A DNA stretch of 31,677 nucleotides. Source: a virus. The stretch lies in the IMG/VR virus record IMGVR_UViG_3300025671_000294, positions 1 to 31,677 of that record; one strand, written 5' to 3'. This document shows, one piece after another, positions 1 through 9,700 of this stretch (position 1 is the first letter of the stretch; every line of letters starts with the position of its first letter). A program made the position numbers and the translations under genes. A model generated the notes under the pieces. That model had not been told where the DNA came from. It searched no databases and was given only the letters and a program-made list of their open reading frames with translations.

Positions 1-890
1 CAGCAACAAGCACAGACTACACCGTGGGGAGCTTGTTGGGTGTGAACCTTAATGGGCGTGCTGAATATGGCGCTATTACTGATGATGATGTCTCAGGTGA
101 TGTGACATTCTCACCCGCCTTCTCAGCCAACTATGACGGTCAGACGGTCTATTCATTACAAACGTGGTATCCGGGACAGAGGACACAGCTAGGCACAACC
201 GCCCACAGTGTGAGCTTCAGGGTTGATGGGGTGGGCTTCCGCTCATATGCTTACGGTTGCCGCCTTGAGTCAATGCAGCTCTCTCTTGATAATGGGCGCG
301 TGATGGCTGACCTAACTTATCAAGCGGCGCTCATTCAAGATGACCACGGCGCCGCCGTTGGACCTATCGAGCCAGTCTACAACTCAGGAGCTCCCTGCTT
401 CTTCCGTGGCTCTTATGCTGTCATCTCATCCACCTCACCCACTAGCCTCACTGATGCCAGCTCAACAGGTGACACCTTGGGGCGTATCGCCCTTGATGTA
501 GATGACTTCACCTTGACGGTCACCAACACGCTCACCCCACAGGGTCACTCAAACAGTATCCTAGCCATGAGTGATATGGAGGTCAGTGATGTGGACGTAG
601 AGCTCAGCCTCACCCTCTCCACCATCAACACCACCATTAACAATGACTTCTTTAACCGCACCTTGAGGCAGGTGGTCATTGGCTTTGGTCCTTTGGGATT
701 AGGGCAGGGCGGGGCGTTCATGCTTCCCGCCGCTTATCTGACTACTGACCCCTCAAAGTATGACCCATCAGGAAATGACATCACCCGTCAACAGCTCACA
801 TATAAAGCCTCACGCTTTGGCGGTGACATTGCTGACGTAAGTGAGACATACAACACGCCGTTCAGAATCGGCTTAGGACGACAGGCTTAA
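1..890 (+). CDS. probable major tail tube protein, 5' end missing
   Basis: The reading frame is open from the first complete codon (position 3) to a TAA at 888-890, so the true start lies outside the window; the GTG at 24 is not a convincing start because coding continues upstream of it. About 295 residues are visible. They are rich in Thr, Ser, Asp and Gly with alternating beta-strand-like segments and no membrane segment or signal peptide. No catalytic motif is seen. The tube assignment is by position: it lies directly before a two-frame tail chaperone and the tape measure, the usual place of the tube gene in siphoviruses. It could be another tail structural protein. Confidence 0.6.
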   Translation, partial: ATSTDYTVGSLLGVNLNGRAEYGAITDDDVSGDVTFSPAFSANYDGQTVYSLQTWYPGQRTQLGTTAHSVSFRVDGVGFRSYAYGCRLESMQLSLDNGRVMADLTYQAALIQDDHGAAVGPIEPVYNSGAPCFFRGSYAVISSTSPTSLTDASSTGDTLGRIALDVDDFTLTVTNTLTPQGHSNSILAMSDMEVSDVDVELSLTLSTINTTINNDFFNRTLRQVVIGFGPLGLGQGGAFMLPAAYLTTDPSKYDPSGNDITRQQLTYKASRFGGDIADVSETYNTPFRIGLGRQA

Positions 891-892
891 TC

Positions 893-1399
893 ATGGCGCT
901 CTCATTCCTCCCTGACGCTGACCTCACGCTTGACGTGGTTGTGACTTGTGACCCAGCTGTAAAGGCTACACCTGAGCAGGTGGGCGAGTATCTTGAGAGC
1001 GGTGATGTGAACGCGCTTGAGAGTTATGAGGGCGCTACTATCTTCACGCTCAAGGCGCTATCCCCAAGCGATAGGGAAACAGCGGAAGTCAGGGCGGGCG
1101 CCTATACCCGCTCAGAGCTTGGGCGTCTATTGTGGGTTGAAGCTCCTGACGACCCCAAAGATAAAGCCCGCTGGCACCATGAGCTAGCTGTTGATGAGCG
1201 TGAGGCGCTCGCCCAATATCAAGGCTACCTCAACCGCGTCTTTGTTGAGATGGTGAACGTGAGCCTAGTCAAGATTGACGGTGAAGACGCGGCGGGTAAG
1301 ATCGACCTCATCAAGCCTGAAAGCCACCGCCTCCAAGTCATCAGCGAGCTAGTGGGACACATTCAACGCATGAGCCTACTGGGTCACGCGGGAAAATAG
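893..1399 (+). CDS. tail assembly chaperone, unshifted form (lambda G analogue)
   Basis: This 168-residue acidic protein starts two bases after the tail tube stop. Its sequence has no recognisable enzyme motif. The assignment rests on architecture: it sits between the tube and tape measure genes and its last two sense codons (GGA AAA) form the slippery heptamer GGGAAAA immediately before the TAG stop, as in lambda G/GT-type chaperones. Such proteins bind the tape measure and recruit tube subunits during tail assembly and are not kept in the virion. The ATG at 893 has only a weak AGGA upstream, so translation may be coupled to the tube gene. Confidence 0.75.
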   Translation: MALSFLPDADLTLDVVVTCDPAVKATPEQVGEYLESGDVNALESYEGATIFTLKALSPSDRETAEVRAGAYTRSELGRLLWVEAPDDPKDKARWHHELAVDEREALAQYQGYLNRVFVEMVNVSLVKIDGEDAAGKIDLIKPESHRLQVISELVGHIQRMSLLGHAGK

Positions 1400-1821
1400 C
1401 GCTTGCGTCTTCCGTTTGGCTTGCCAACAGCGGGGGGCGCGGGTGGAGTTGTGAACAGTGCAGGGAGCGACCGGCGCTAAGGCGTCAGCGTGGCAACTGT
1501 GGGGGGGCTTTTAGGTCTGGGCTTCCACTAGCTCAAAAGGATGAGCGCGGGCTATTTGTACCCGGTTATCGAGTAGCGCCCAATTGTGGGGGGGCGTTCG
1601 CTGACCTTGAGGTCAGGGCTTGCCCTATAGCTGACGCCAACAGATTAGCGCCATTGATTAGCGCTTACCATAGACACCGGCAGGGCTTGGGCTCGATTGC
1701 TTCTAGTTATCCGCGCCCCACTTGTGCAATAATGGAAGCGCTTGACATTCTCCACAGTAACACCGAGGAGCTCCTCGCAAGACAAAGAGAACAAGCCGCT
1801 CAGGAGGCTCAACATGGCTGA
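893..1821 (+). CDS. tail assembly chaperone, -1 frameshift fusion (lambda GT analogue)
   Basis: A -1 slip on GGGAAAA at 1390-1396 bypasses the TAG at 1397-1399. I translated the -1 frame codon by codon and it stays open to a TGA at 1819-1821, giving 168 + 141 = 309 residues. The extension has seven cysteines, including CEQC, NCGG (twice) and RACP, which could bind a metal. It ends in a helical segment (MEALDILHSNTEELLARQ), as is common in T-type extensions. The frame has no good start of its own and fills what would otherwise be a gap of over 400 bases before the tape measure. In lambda the extension contacts the tape measure. The frameshift efficiency cannot be judged from sequence. Confidence 0.82.
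1390..1396 (+). promoter_or_regulatory. -1 ribosomal frameshift slippery site GGGAAAA
   Basis: The heptamer is in the correct phase (G GGA AAA, then TAG). Re-pairing in -1 gives GGG AAA followed by ATA. It fits the X XXY YYZ rule and is close to lambda's GGGAAAG. A small stem-loop (GTTTGG/CCAAC with loop CTTG, 1414-1428) lies about 17 bases downstream and could stimulate slippage, but it is weak and the zero-frame stop directly after the site may be enough. Confidence 0.82.
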
Positions 1822-3769
1822 GAATACAATTGAGATAGAAGTCGAGCTCAAAGGGCAAGAAGACACACTTGAGGGGCTAGAAGAAATCACCTCAAGCGCG
1901 GAAGGTATAGGAGAGACTTTTAAGGGGGTGGGTGATCTAGTTGGCAAAACTAACAAACAACTAGGGGAGAGCTTTAACGCTGTATCTGATGCTGTATCAC
2001 AAAGCGCTGAGGCGGTCACAGGGATAAAGGATTCATTCCTAGCGGTGGCTGAGGGTAGCGCCGGTATAAGCGCCCTCTTTGGTCCTATTGCTCTTTTGAC
2101 CGCCGCCCTTGGTGGCGTTTATGAAGCCTATCGGCAAGTCTCAGGAGCGGCGCGTGAGGCTGAAGAGAGACAGGAGGCACTAGCCGCCGCCTCATCTGAC
2201 CTCACACAAAAGCTAGAAGCCCTCGCTGAGAAGGGCTTGATTCCTGCAAGGAACGCCCTCCTTTTATATGTCAGGGCAAATCTTGAAGCCCAGCTCAAGA
2301 AGGAGCTTTTAGAGAAGAAAATAACACGCGCCACTAGGGTTCTACTTGAGGAGCAAGACGCCCAAAAGCAAGCGACTAAGGCGGCTCAGGCATACGTTAA
2401 AGCAGCTGAAGAACACGGCAAGAGCTCGCAAGAGGCTAAAAGAGCCCTAGTTAAACTAAACGAAGAAACAGCGATGTTTCAAAAAGCAATTAGGCAAAGC
2501 AAGACCACGTACAGCGCTTTAGGTCAAACCATCTCAAGCGTGAACACAGAGATAGCCGCCGCTGAGTCTCTCTATAAGTCGCTTGAAGATCAGACTAAGG
2601 AAAGCCTACAGACCAAGGCAAAAGAGCAAGCGGTCAGGCTTGCTGAAGTCAAAGCCCTACAAGCTCAAGTTCAGGCTCAGACAGAAGCCGACAAGCTGAC
2701 AAGGGCAAGGAACGCGGAACGACAAAAAGACCTGACTCTCAGCACCATTGAGAACCTCAACACTAAGCAATTGACCGCGCTCACCAAAGCCCAAAAGGTC
2801 GAGCTTGAGTCTCTCAATGAGGCAGCTTTAAAAGATGCCAAGCTCGCCCAAGAGATAGCCAAGCTCAACGAGAAGAAGGGCAAGTCAAGGGGCAAAGTGA
2901 CCAAGGCAACCCAAAGCCAAGCGGCGGCGCTTAAAGCTCTTGAGGCAGAGCAACGGCGCCAGCTTCTGATGGAGAGCCAACTTAGACAGCTTGATATTAA
3001 GCTCGCGAAAGAGGGCGATGATGAGCGCTTGGCTTTAGCGCGTGAGCGATATGAAACAGGTCTTCAGCTCGCCAAAGATAACGTCACAGCCCGCGCTATA
3101 GTTCAGAAGCAATATCAACTGGAGACTCAACAAATCAGGGACCAAGCTTTTCAACGCGAGCTTGCAAACATGGACAAGCTAGAGAAAGAGCGCGAGCTCA
3201 GGAGACAGAAGCGCCTTGAGGCTGAAAAGCAAGCCATGAGGAAACAGGCAAGGGAACAAGAGCAAATGCTCAAGATGGTGGGTGATGTCATAGACCGTTA
3301 TGGTGAAGGGCTCGCCAAAGCTGGCGTCAACGCTCTCCTGTTTGGTGAGGGCTTCAAGAAGGCGGCGGGCGAGGTGCTCAAAGGTTTGGCGGTTGAGTCA
3401 GGTGTTCGAGCGCTGATGGAGACAGCAAAGGCGGCGGCGGCTCTATTTATCAACCCAGCCCTAGCGGCGTCTCACGCTAAGAGCGCGGGGCTATATGTAG
3501 CGGCGGCGGCGGCGGCGCGAGCGGGCGCGGGTGCTCTTGGCGCTGGCGGTGGTGGAGGAGGTGCAACGGCTTCCCCCACAGGAGCTCCCCAAGTAGCAAC
3601 GGCGCCCCAAAGAGAAACAGCCGAAACCCAAGCCACCACCATAAACATAAACTTTGGCGGGGCGGTTGTGTATGACACAAGGGAAGCGGCTAGAAGGGCA
3701 ATGATGAATGAGCTCGTCAGAACATACAACGGCAACCCTAGAAGCGTTCAACGCTTTAGCATGAGGTGA
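1814..3769 (+). CDS. tail tape measure protein
   Basis: The ATG at 1814 is chosen because AGGAGG at 1802-1807 sits six bases upstream; earlier in-frame starts (such as 1742) would run through the chaperone extension. The start overlaps the chaperone stop (ATGGCTGA). The product has 651 residues. It is dominated by long Lys/Glu/Ala/Gln-rich helices and coiled coil over about residues 50-480, followed by a hydrophobic Ala-rich helical stretch (about 500-570) and a Gly-run linker near the C-terminus. This layout is typical of tape measures, which set tail length and help DNA entry. At about 0.15 nm per residue it would imply a tail of roughly 100 nm. Confidence 0.88.
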   Translation: MAENTIEIEVELKGQEDTLEGLEEITSSAEGIGETFKGVGDLVGKTNKQLGESFNAVSDAVSQSAEAVTGIKDSFLAVAEGSAGISALFGPIALLTAALGGVYEAYRQVSGAAREAEERQEALAAASSDLTQKLEALAEKGLIPARNALLLYVRANLEAQLKKELLEKKITRATRVLLEEQDAQKQATKAAQAYVKAAEEHGKSSQEAKRALVKLNEETAMFQKAIRQSKTTYSALGQTISSVNTEIAAAESLYKSLEDQTKESLQTKAKEQAVRLAEVKALQAQVQAQTEADKLTRARNAERQKDLTLSTIENLNTKQLTALTKAQKVELESLNEAALKDAKLAQEIAKLNEKKGKSRGKVTKATQSQAAALKALEAEQRRQLLMESQLRQLDIKLAKEGDDERLALARERYETGLQLAKDNVTARAIVQKQYQLETQQIRDQAFQRELANMDKLEKERELRRQKRLEAEKQAMRKQAREQEQMLKMVGDVIDRYGEGLAKAGVNALLFGEGFKKAAGEVLKGLAVESGVRALMETAKAAAALFINPALAASHAKSAGLYVAAAAAARAGAGALGAGGGGGGATASPTGAPQVATAPQRETAETQATTININFGGAVVYDTREAARRAMMNELVRTYNGNPRSVQRFSMR

Positions 3770-3773
3770 TTAA

Positions 3774-4988
3774 ATGCCATACAATACACCCGCCCCTAAC
3801 TTTGCTCTGATATCAGCCTTTGACGCTCGCGAGTGGGAAGGCGTTAACGTTTGCGCCTATAATGGCGTAGATGTCAGCATACCTAGCTACTCAACAGGCT
3901 CAGGGGTTTATGAAGATGGCTTGTTCTTTCTGAATGGGCGAGGGGTTGGAGACACCACGCCCGCTGACTCACAAGGAACGTTCACAGAAGCGCTCTCAAC
4001 GCTCGCCACCTTCAACACCTCCTGGGTGGTCTCCCTCACCTCAGATGATAAAATCAAGATTACCTCTGACGCTATCTTCAGGGTGACACCTCTTGACGCT
4101 GACGTGTTGGGACTGGGTACGACCACCGCCGTGGCAGATGGCGCTAATTTTAGCGTGACCGCTCCCTATGATTGGACAAGGGGAGTTTACAGAGGTGAGC
4201 GCTATCAGTTTGATAACTTGTCAGGCACTAGCTTTGACGCCTTCAGGGTGGGTGGTAATGAGTGGCACGCTCAAGACGTGGTGTGTGGACTGAGGGAGCG
4301 CGGGATAAATGACGCTGATGACCTCGCCCCCACCAATTGTTTTGAGGAGCTCATAAGAGATCAAAGCGGGCGAGAGGTCAGAGTGATTCTCAATGATGAG
4401 GGTCACGTTGAGATTCACTACATTGGGGCGGCTTTATTTGTTCTATACGCTACCACCTTTAGAGAGCGGCTAGGGTTTACAGGCTCAGAAAGCTCAGTCT
4501 CGTTAGGTGGTGGGGTTGTCAAGCTTGTGGCTGATCACCCTTACCCCGGCGCGGTCTTCCCTTCTCGCCCTTTTCAGAATCATCACTATTCAGTGGAGAG
4601 CGTGACACAAGCCAGACGTAAGATAGGCGGGGGTTACACCTCAAACCTTATAGGCACATACACAACAAGCGCCCTGAGCTTTGATCTAGACGCCCTATTA
4701 GATCAGCGTGATCTATACACCCACTTCACCGCTGATTTTGTGCCTTATGCCCCCAATGGTGAGCGGGTCAACTTCTATCAAGGCTGGGGTGATTCAAGGC
4801 GCTCGCTCAGGTCAGGAGCGGTTAACAGCGCTCAACCCGCTTATGATTTAGTTTACACTTCAGAGGATAACGGTGACCAAGGGCGCTTGAGGTGCTCAAT
4901 TGTCACCGCCTCCTATGACCTCGCCTTTGGCAACCTCAAGAGGCGCGTCCCTGTTCAGATGAGATTGGAGCACCTAAGCAATGGCTAA
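3774..4988 (+). CDS. tail protein of unknown function, directly after tape measure
   Basis: This 404-residue protein begins at an ATG four bases after the tape measure stop, with GAGG in the preceding ATGAGGTGA. It is rich in aromatic and beta-prone residues and has no signal peptide, membrane segment or recognised catalytic motif. The position after the tape measure is where distal tail and tail-tip proteins lie in siphoviruses, so a distal tail role is inferred from order alone. It overlaps the next gene by eight bases (ATGGCTAA), the same arrangement as at the chaperone/tape measure junction, which suggests coupled translation. Confidence 0.6.
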   Translation: MPYNTPAPNFALISAFDAREWEGVNVCAYNGVDVSIPSYSTGSGVYEDGLFFLNGRGVGDTTPADSQGTFTEALSTLATFNTSWVVSLTSDDKIKITSDAIFRVTPLDADVLGLGTTTAVADGANFSVTAPYDWTRGVYRGERYQFDNLSGTSFDAFRVGGNEWHAQDVVCGLRERGINDADDLAPTNCFEELIRDQSGREVRVILNDEGHVEIHYIGAALFVLYATTFRERLGFTGSESSVSLGGGVVKLVADHPYPGAVFPSRPFQNHHYSVESVTQARRKIGGGYTSNLIGTYTTSALSFDLDALLDQRDLYTHFTADFVPYAPNGERVNFYQGWGDSRRSLRSGAVNSAQPAYDLVYTSEDNGDQGRLRCSIVTASYDLAFGNLKRRVPVQMRLEHLSNG

Positions 4989-6060
4989 CAGCTTTACAAG
5001 CCCGCCCACTTTAGCTGATGAGGTGACCGTTGTAGCAGGTCAGCCAATTGCAGAGGGTGCCATCACCGCTATGAGTGACACCGCCAACTATCTTTGGTCA
5101 GTCGGTGGGACTCACGCGGTTGTCAGTCAATCTTGGGCTGAAGGTCAGTTTGAGCAACGCGGGACGACCTATCAAGAGATGGTGAGCTATACCATCCCAA
5201 TCATAAGCAGGATGCACTATGACTTACACATTCACTACATAGCGCTAGGACCGGGGGGGGTGAGAGCGACCCTGACCATTGGCGCCAACTCTTACACTGA
5301 TGAGGTGTTGAGCACCGGCGCCGGTCCTCACGTTATTGAGTCGACCATCACAGTGACCACCACCCCCACTCAATCATATGGGGTCTTGTCTATTGAGGTG
5401 AAGCACACATCAGGAACACCCAACCACCATGAGATTAGAACACTAGCGGCGCGGTGGATTCCGTGGACTTCTCCTGTAGCTCAAGGCGCTCAAGCTGATG
5501 GCAACCTCAATACCTTCACGCCGTTTGGAATTGGGCGAGCTGGTAATGACTACCCACTCACAACACGGTGGGGGGTCAATATGTTAGAGAACATTGAGAC
5601 ACTCAGGCGGCGTCCTATTTCATATGTGTCATGGAGTGGGGTTGATAATCTTTACGCCGCGCCCACCTCAAGCTCTGACCCAGCGCCCGCGCTCTATTTG
5701 GGTGTAGGTGATATTGAGGTCTTATTCAGCCCGGTCTATATCCCTCATGAAGCTTTTGAGACAAGCAACTTCTACACCATCACCATCTGGCTCAATATGC
5801 ACAACCCTCTATCTCAGTCTGTGAGCTACAGGATACTAGACCAAACCATCACAACCTCAAGCGCGGGCTGGCAACAGTTCACCATTGACGTAAGACCTGA
5901 CCAAGATGAGGAAATGAGTGAGCTCTTTAATCTCTCCATTTATCGGGTGGGGCTCGATAATGATGAGGACAATTGGAATTATTTAGTGAGCTTGACCAAC
6001 ACGCCACCAACAGCGCCAACCTTGCCCTATATTCGCGGGCTTTGTATTTGGGGGGTTTAA
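4981..6060 (+). CDS. tail-tip or baseplate-associated protein, function unknown
   Basis: This 359-residue protein starts inside the last codons of the preceding gene. Most of it is beta-rich and polar. The segment around residues 225-320 (after the DNLYAAPTSS stretch) looks like a jelly-roll or carbohydrate-binding type sandwich, with repeated Tyr/Ile/Ser strands, but I cannot name a family. There is no signal peptide or membrane helix. It lies between the tape measure and the large hub-like protein, so a tail-tip component or surface-binding protein is inferred. Confidence 0.55.
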   Translation: MANSFTSPPTLADEVTVVAGQPIAEGAITAMSDTANYLWSVGGTHAVVSQSWAEGQFEQRGTTYQEMVSYTIPIISRMHYDLHIHYIALGPGGVRATLTIGANSYTDEVLSTGAGPHVIESTITVTTTPTQSYGVLSIEVKHTSGTPNHHEIRTLAARWIPWTSPVAQGAQADGNLNTFTPFGIGRAGNDYPLTTRWGVNMLENIETLRRRPISYVSWSGVDNLYAAPTSSSDPAPALYLGVGDIEVLFSPVYIPHEAFETSNFYTITIWLNMHNPLSQSVSYRILDQTITTSSAGWQQFTIDVRPDQDEEMSELFNLSIYRVGLDNDEDNWNYLVSLTNTPPTAPTLPYIRGLCIWGV

Positions 6061-6061
6061 C

Positions 6062-6715
6062 ATGGCTACGCCTACAAACTTTCAGCCTATGCCTCTATCT
6101 AAAGCTTGTCATAATGGGGTGGTGACTTTTGGCGCTCCTGTGGCTCAGATGGCGCTTGCACTCAAACAGCTCAATCAGGTGAAGTTTAGGAGCGCTGGCT
6201 TTTATCACATAGGGCGGAGCACTTGGCTTGACTACTTAGCGCTAGGGTACATGAGGGGCGCTTATAATCGCGGGTACAATACAGCGCCGATCAAAGGTCA
6301 GTCGGATGAGTTTGACCTGTTCTACTTTAGCGCCCCGACTTCTCAATGGGTGGGGATCGAGTTCATGTATGGTATGAGCTCGCTTAACTCCAATGACCTC
6401 AATGGACCCTCAGTGTTGTTTGAGCTGTACAGGGTGAGCGGTGGGTCTATTGGGGCAAAGATTGATGAGGGTTGTGAGTTCCTCTATCCCAATCAACTAC
6501 AAGCTCCTGAGCGTGCCACCACTACAGGGGTCAATAGAGCCAACACAGGCAGCCGCCTCTATACTTTCCCCAGTGGGGGAATATCAGCCCCCACCACGCC
6601 GCGCCCATTGTATATCCCCCCAGCCAACAGAGGGGAGGAGCTCGTTGTGAAGGTCACGGCTTCCGAGGTGGCTTTGTACGCGGTCCACTTGTTTGACATC
6701 TTCATGGAGGCGTGA
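6062..6715 (+). CDS. small tail protein of unknown function
   Basis: This 217-residue protein starts one base after the preceding stop. It has many Gly, Tyr and Pro residues and an apparently globular beta-rich composition, without a recognised motif. Its stop overlaps the next start (GTGATG). Position between two tail-tip genes suggests a virion component. A receptor-binding or accessory tip role would be a guess. Confidence 0.55.
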   Translation: MATPTNFQPMPLSKACHNGVVTFGAPVAQMALALKQLNQVKFRSAGFYHIGRSTWLDYLALGYMRGAYNRGYNTAPIKGQSDEFDLFYFSAPTSQWVGIEFMYGMSSLNSNDLNGPSVLFELYRVSGGSIGAKIDEGCEFLYPNQLQAPERATTTGVNRANTGSRLYTFPSGGISAPTTPRPLYIPPANRGEELVVKVTASEVALYAVHLFDIFMEA

Positions 6716-9700
6716 TGAGCATAACTGATGATAGAGCGCGGCGCGTGTTTGTTTTAGAGGTGGGCGGGTTGCCTGTTCGCTACACATCAGGCAGCTTTGA
6801 CCCCACCACCTCCAACCTTCCCTCAACCATCACCACAGGGATAAACTATCAAGACCTTGAGGGGATTGTAGGGGTGAGCGCTTATTCAGCCAACCTCGAC
6901 CCAAGCGGCGGGGTTGCTACTTATAGCTCAGTCACAGTGACTCTCTCAACTGACAGAGTGAGGGGGGGAGTGAATGACCCCTCTGTGATCTTTGGGAGAT
7001 GTGGCGCTCGCGCTTCTGACCCGTTCCGCGCTCAAGTCATTAGTGAGCTCTTATATGTTACTGATAGTGGCTCGCTTGATATTGACACCACAGTAAGCGG
7101 GGTGAGTTATCCCGCCCTTTTCCATATTGGCGCTGAGACCGTCAGGGTGACAAGCTCAACGCCAATAGCGGGGGGCGCTCGCCTCAATATTGACAGTCGA
7201 GCGGTGGGGGGCTCACAACGTCAAGCCCACCTCATAACCCAAGGGGGCACAAATGTGCCTGAAGTCTCAACAGCTATCACCACCTTCAGAGGGCGCCGCG
7301 CTTCTCTTTGGGTAGCTCAGGAGCTCCCTGATGGTGGGTTGTCTGACTTCACGCAAATAGTCAACGGCTTCATTGATAGCTCACCCGTAGTTGAGAGCGG
7401 TGGGACTGTGAGCGTAAGCCTTACTCCAATCATCGCGCTATTAAACGGTGAAATAACTGAGCGCGGGCGAGTAACGACCAATTTAAAACAGGGCTTTCAT
7501 TATTACACTGGGAGAGAGGGGAGCTTCCTAGAGTGGGCTGTGTATCTTGAGGGGGGCGGGGTTGATTACTACATTGAGCGCTCAAGTATCACCTCAACTC
7601 AGTTTGATATGACATCATTTCAACCTGATCAATTAAACCACTTTTGGTACACAGGACCCAATGGGGTAAACCCTCCTTCTGATGGTTCTCACCCTCGTTA
7701 TCCTCGCCTTGAGGGAAGCTACGAGAACAACACAGAACAGGTCTTCTATCCTGAGCCCGGTCCACGCTTCAGCTATGACAGCTCCATCAGCTCCTATAAT
7801 ACATCAGGCACTAGCGACTACATCAAGGTGAGGACAAACAGCCGCCCTGAGTCAAAGAGAGTTAAGCTAGGGACAAATGAGGTCAAACAATTCCCTGAAG
7901 TGATCATTGACGCGCTCGATAACGAGCTTGAGTTTGTGAACACATACGCCGGATCATGGGCGCGGTGGCAGCTTGGCACAGACAACACGATCACGGTCTC
8001 ACCAAACGGTGACCCTGACGGGGTGCGTCCTGTGGTCGCGCTCACTCAAGCAGATTGGTCACGCTTCAGAATCTTAGGCTCTAAGGCTTATTACTGGGAC
8101 GCCAACGGACAGCACCCGCCTTTATGGTCAGGTCAGCGCCTTTGGTATCCTCTCGACATTAGAACGCCGGGCTCAGAGCAGCGCTTTGCCAATGAGGTGA
8201 GGACAGGACAAAGGCGAATGGCTCCCCTATCCTTCTTCAGGTGCTCTGACTCAGAAGCTCAACGCCCTGTGAGCTATCCTATCAGTGGCATAGCGCTTGG
8301 ATATTACCAGTGGCGTGAGCTCACTATCTTAGTTGAGGACGGGCTAGGGCTACCCGCCACCGCCACGGCTGGGGATACTTATGACATCCAAGTTAAGTAT
8401 CTTGATAAGCGAGCGGAAGAGACTAGATATCAATGGATTAAAGCCACGCATCAAACGGTGGCAACATATGACGGCTCATCTGTCGGCTATATCATCCACC
8501 TAGACCCCGCCCAAGATTGGGACCTAGTGTCAAGCTTTGGTGACTGGGAGGGAAGTGAGCGGGCTGAGATATACGGCGGGGCGCTGTTTGATAAAGAGCG
8601 ACCGGGGGAGATCATCCTTAAGCTCTTAGAGAGCGGTGGGGGAGACTCTAAGCTAGGGACTTATGATGTTTACTCCATTGGGCTTGCTATCCCCTCAAGT
8701 GAGATTGATGAGGAGAGTTTCTTGACGTATGACGGCGCGAGCGGCTTTACCTTCAGCGGGGCTATCAGCGGCGATGGGGTAAAGATTAAAGACATCATTG
8801 ACTCCATGCTCAAGGCTATGAGCTGCGCTCTCATAATGAAGCGTGACCTTAACGGTCGCTCTAAAATCACTCTTCAGCCCATAGGGTCAGAGCTCGCGTC
8901 TAATGTCACTCAGACAATAGCGGCGGGGGATTGGTTAGCAGATCAGCCGCCCACTTGGTCTATCTATGAAGATGTAGTCACTCAGACAGTGGTCAGGTAT
9001 CAATGGAACACTGAAGAGGAGCGGTTTGAAAATGAGCTCACCTTCAGCAACCAAGAGGCGATCAACCGCTATGGTGGCGAGCGCTCAAGAACCCAACTTG
9101 ATTTATATGGGCTGACCTCAAGAGACTTAGGAGACTCACTTGGTGACACCTTGGGGTACTTCCTCCCTGTTGTCGCTCGCCAATGGAATCTATTAAGCAA
9201 CCCTCTGAGGTTGTGGCGTGGCTCGATTGGAACAGGTCAGAGCTTGCTTTTAGACGTTGGTGATTATGTCAAGGTGAGCTCACCCCACCTCAAAGGATAC
9301 GGTGATGAGTGGGGGGTCACTGATGAAGTGGGGATGATTCAAAACATCCACCAAGAGCTCATGAGTGAGGGCGCTCAATTAGAGATCATTACCACGGGGA
9401 CAAACCCCGTTGCATGGAACGCCGCCGCCGATGTCACCACCATCACCTCAACCACAGCCCTTGAGGTGGCTGAGTATAGTTACAGCTCCACGGCTAAAGA
9501 TGTGACGTTCTTTGAGGTTGGTGACGTGGTGGATTATCTACCGAGGGGGAACGAGGACGCCGCTATCACAGGGCTAGAGATTGCCCAAATAGTGGGTAAT
9601 GTAATAACCTTCACCGCGGCTCATGGGGTCACTGTAACAGGTGGCACGCTTGAGCCCACCCTATACACTAGCGCGAGCGCTCACAGTAAGCTTGACGCTT

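Noticed and set aside
1400-1813. Noncoding gap between the chaperone and tape measure genes
   Set aside because: The -1 frame is fully open from the slippery site to 1821, so this is coding through frameshifting.
3472-3751. Several overlapping minus-strand frames rich in Pro, Ala and Arg
   Set aside because: They are complements of the Ala/Gly-rich tape measure C-terminus and have no start signals.
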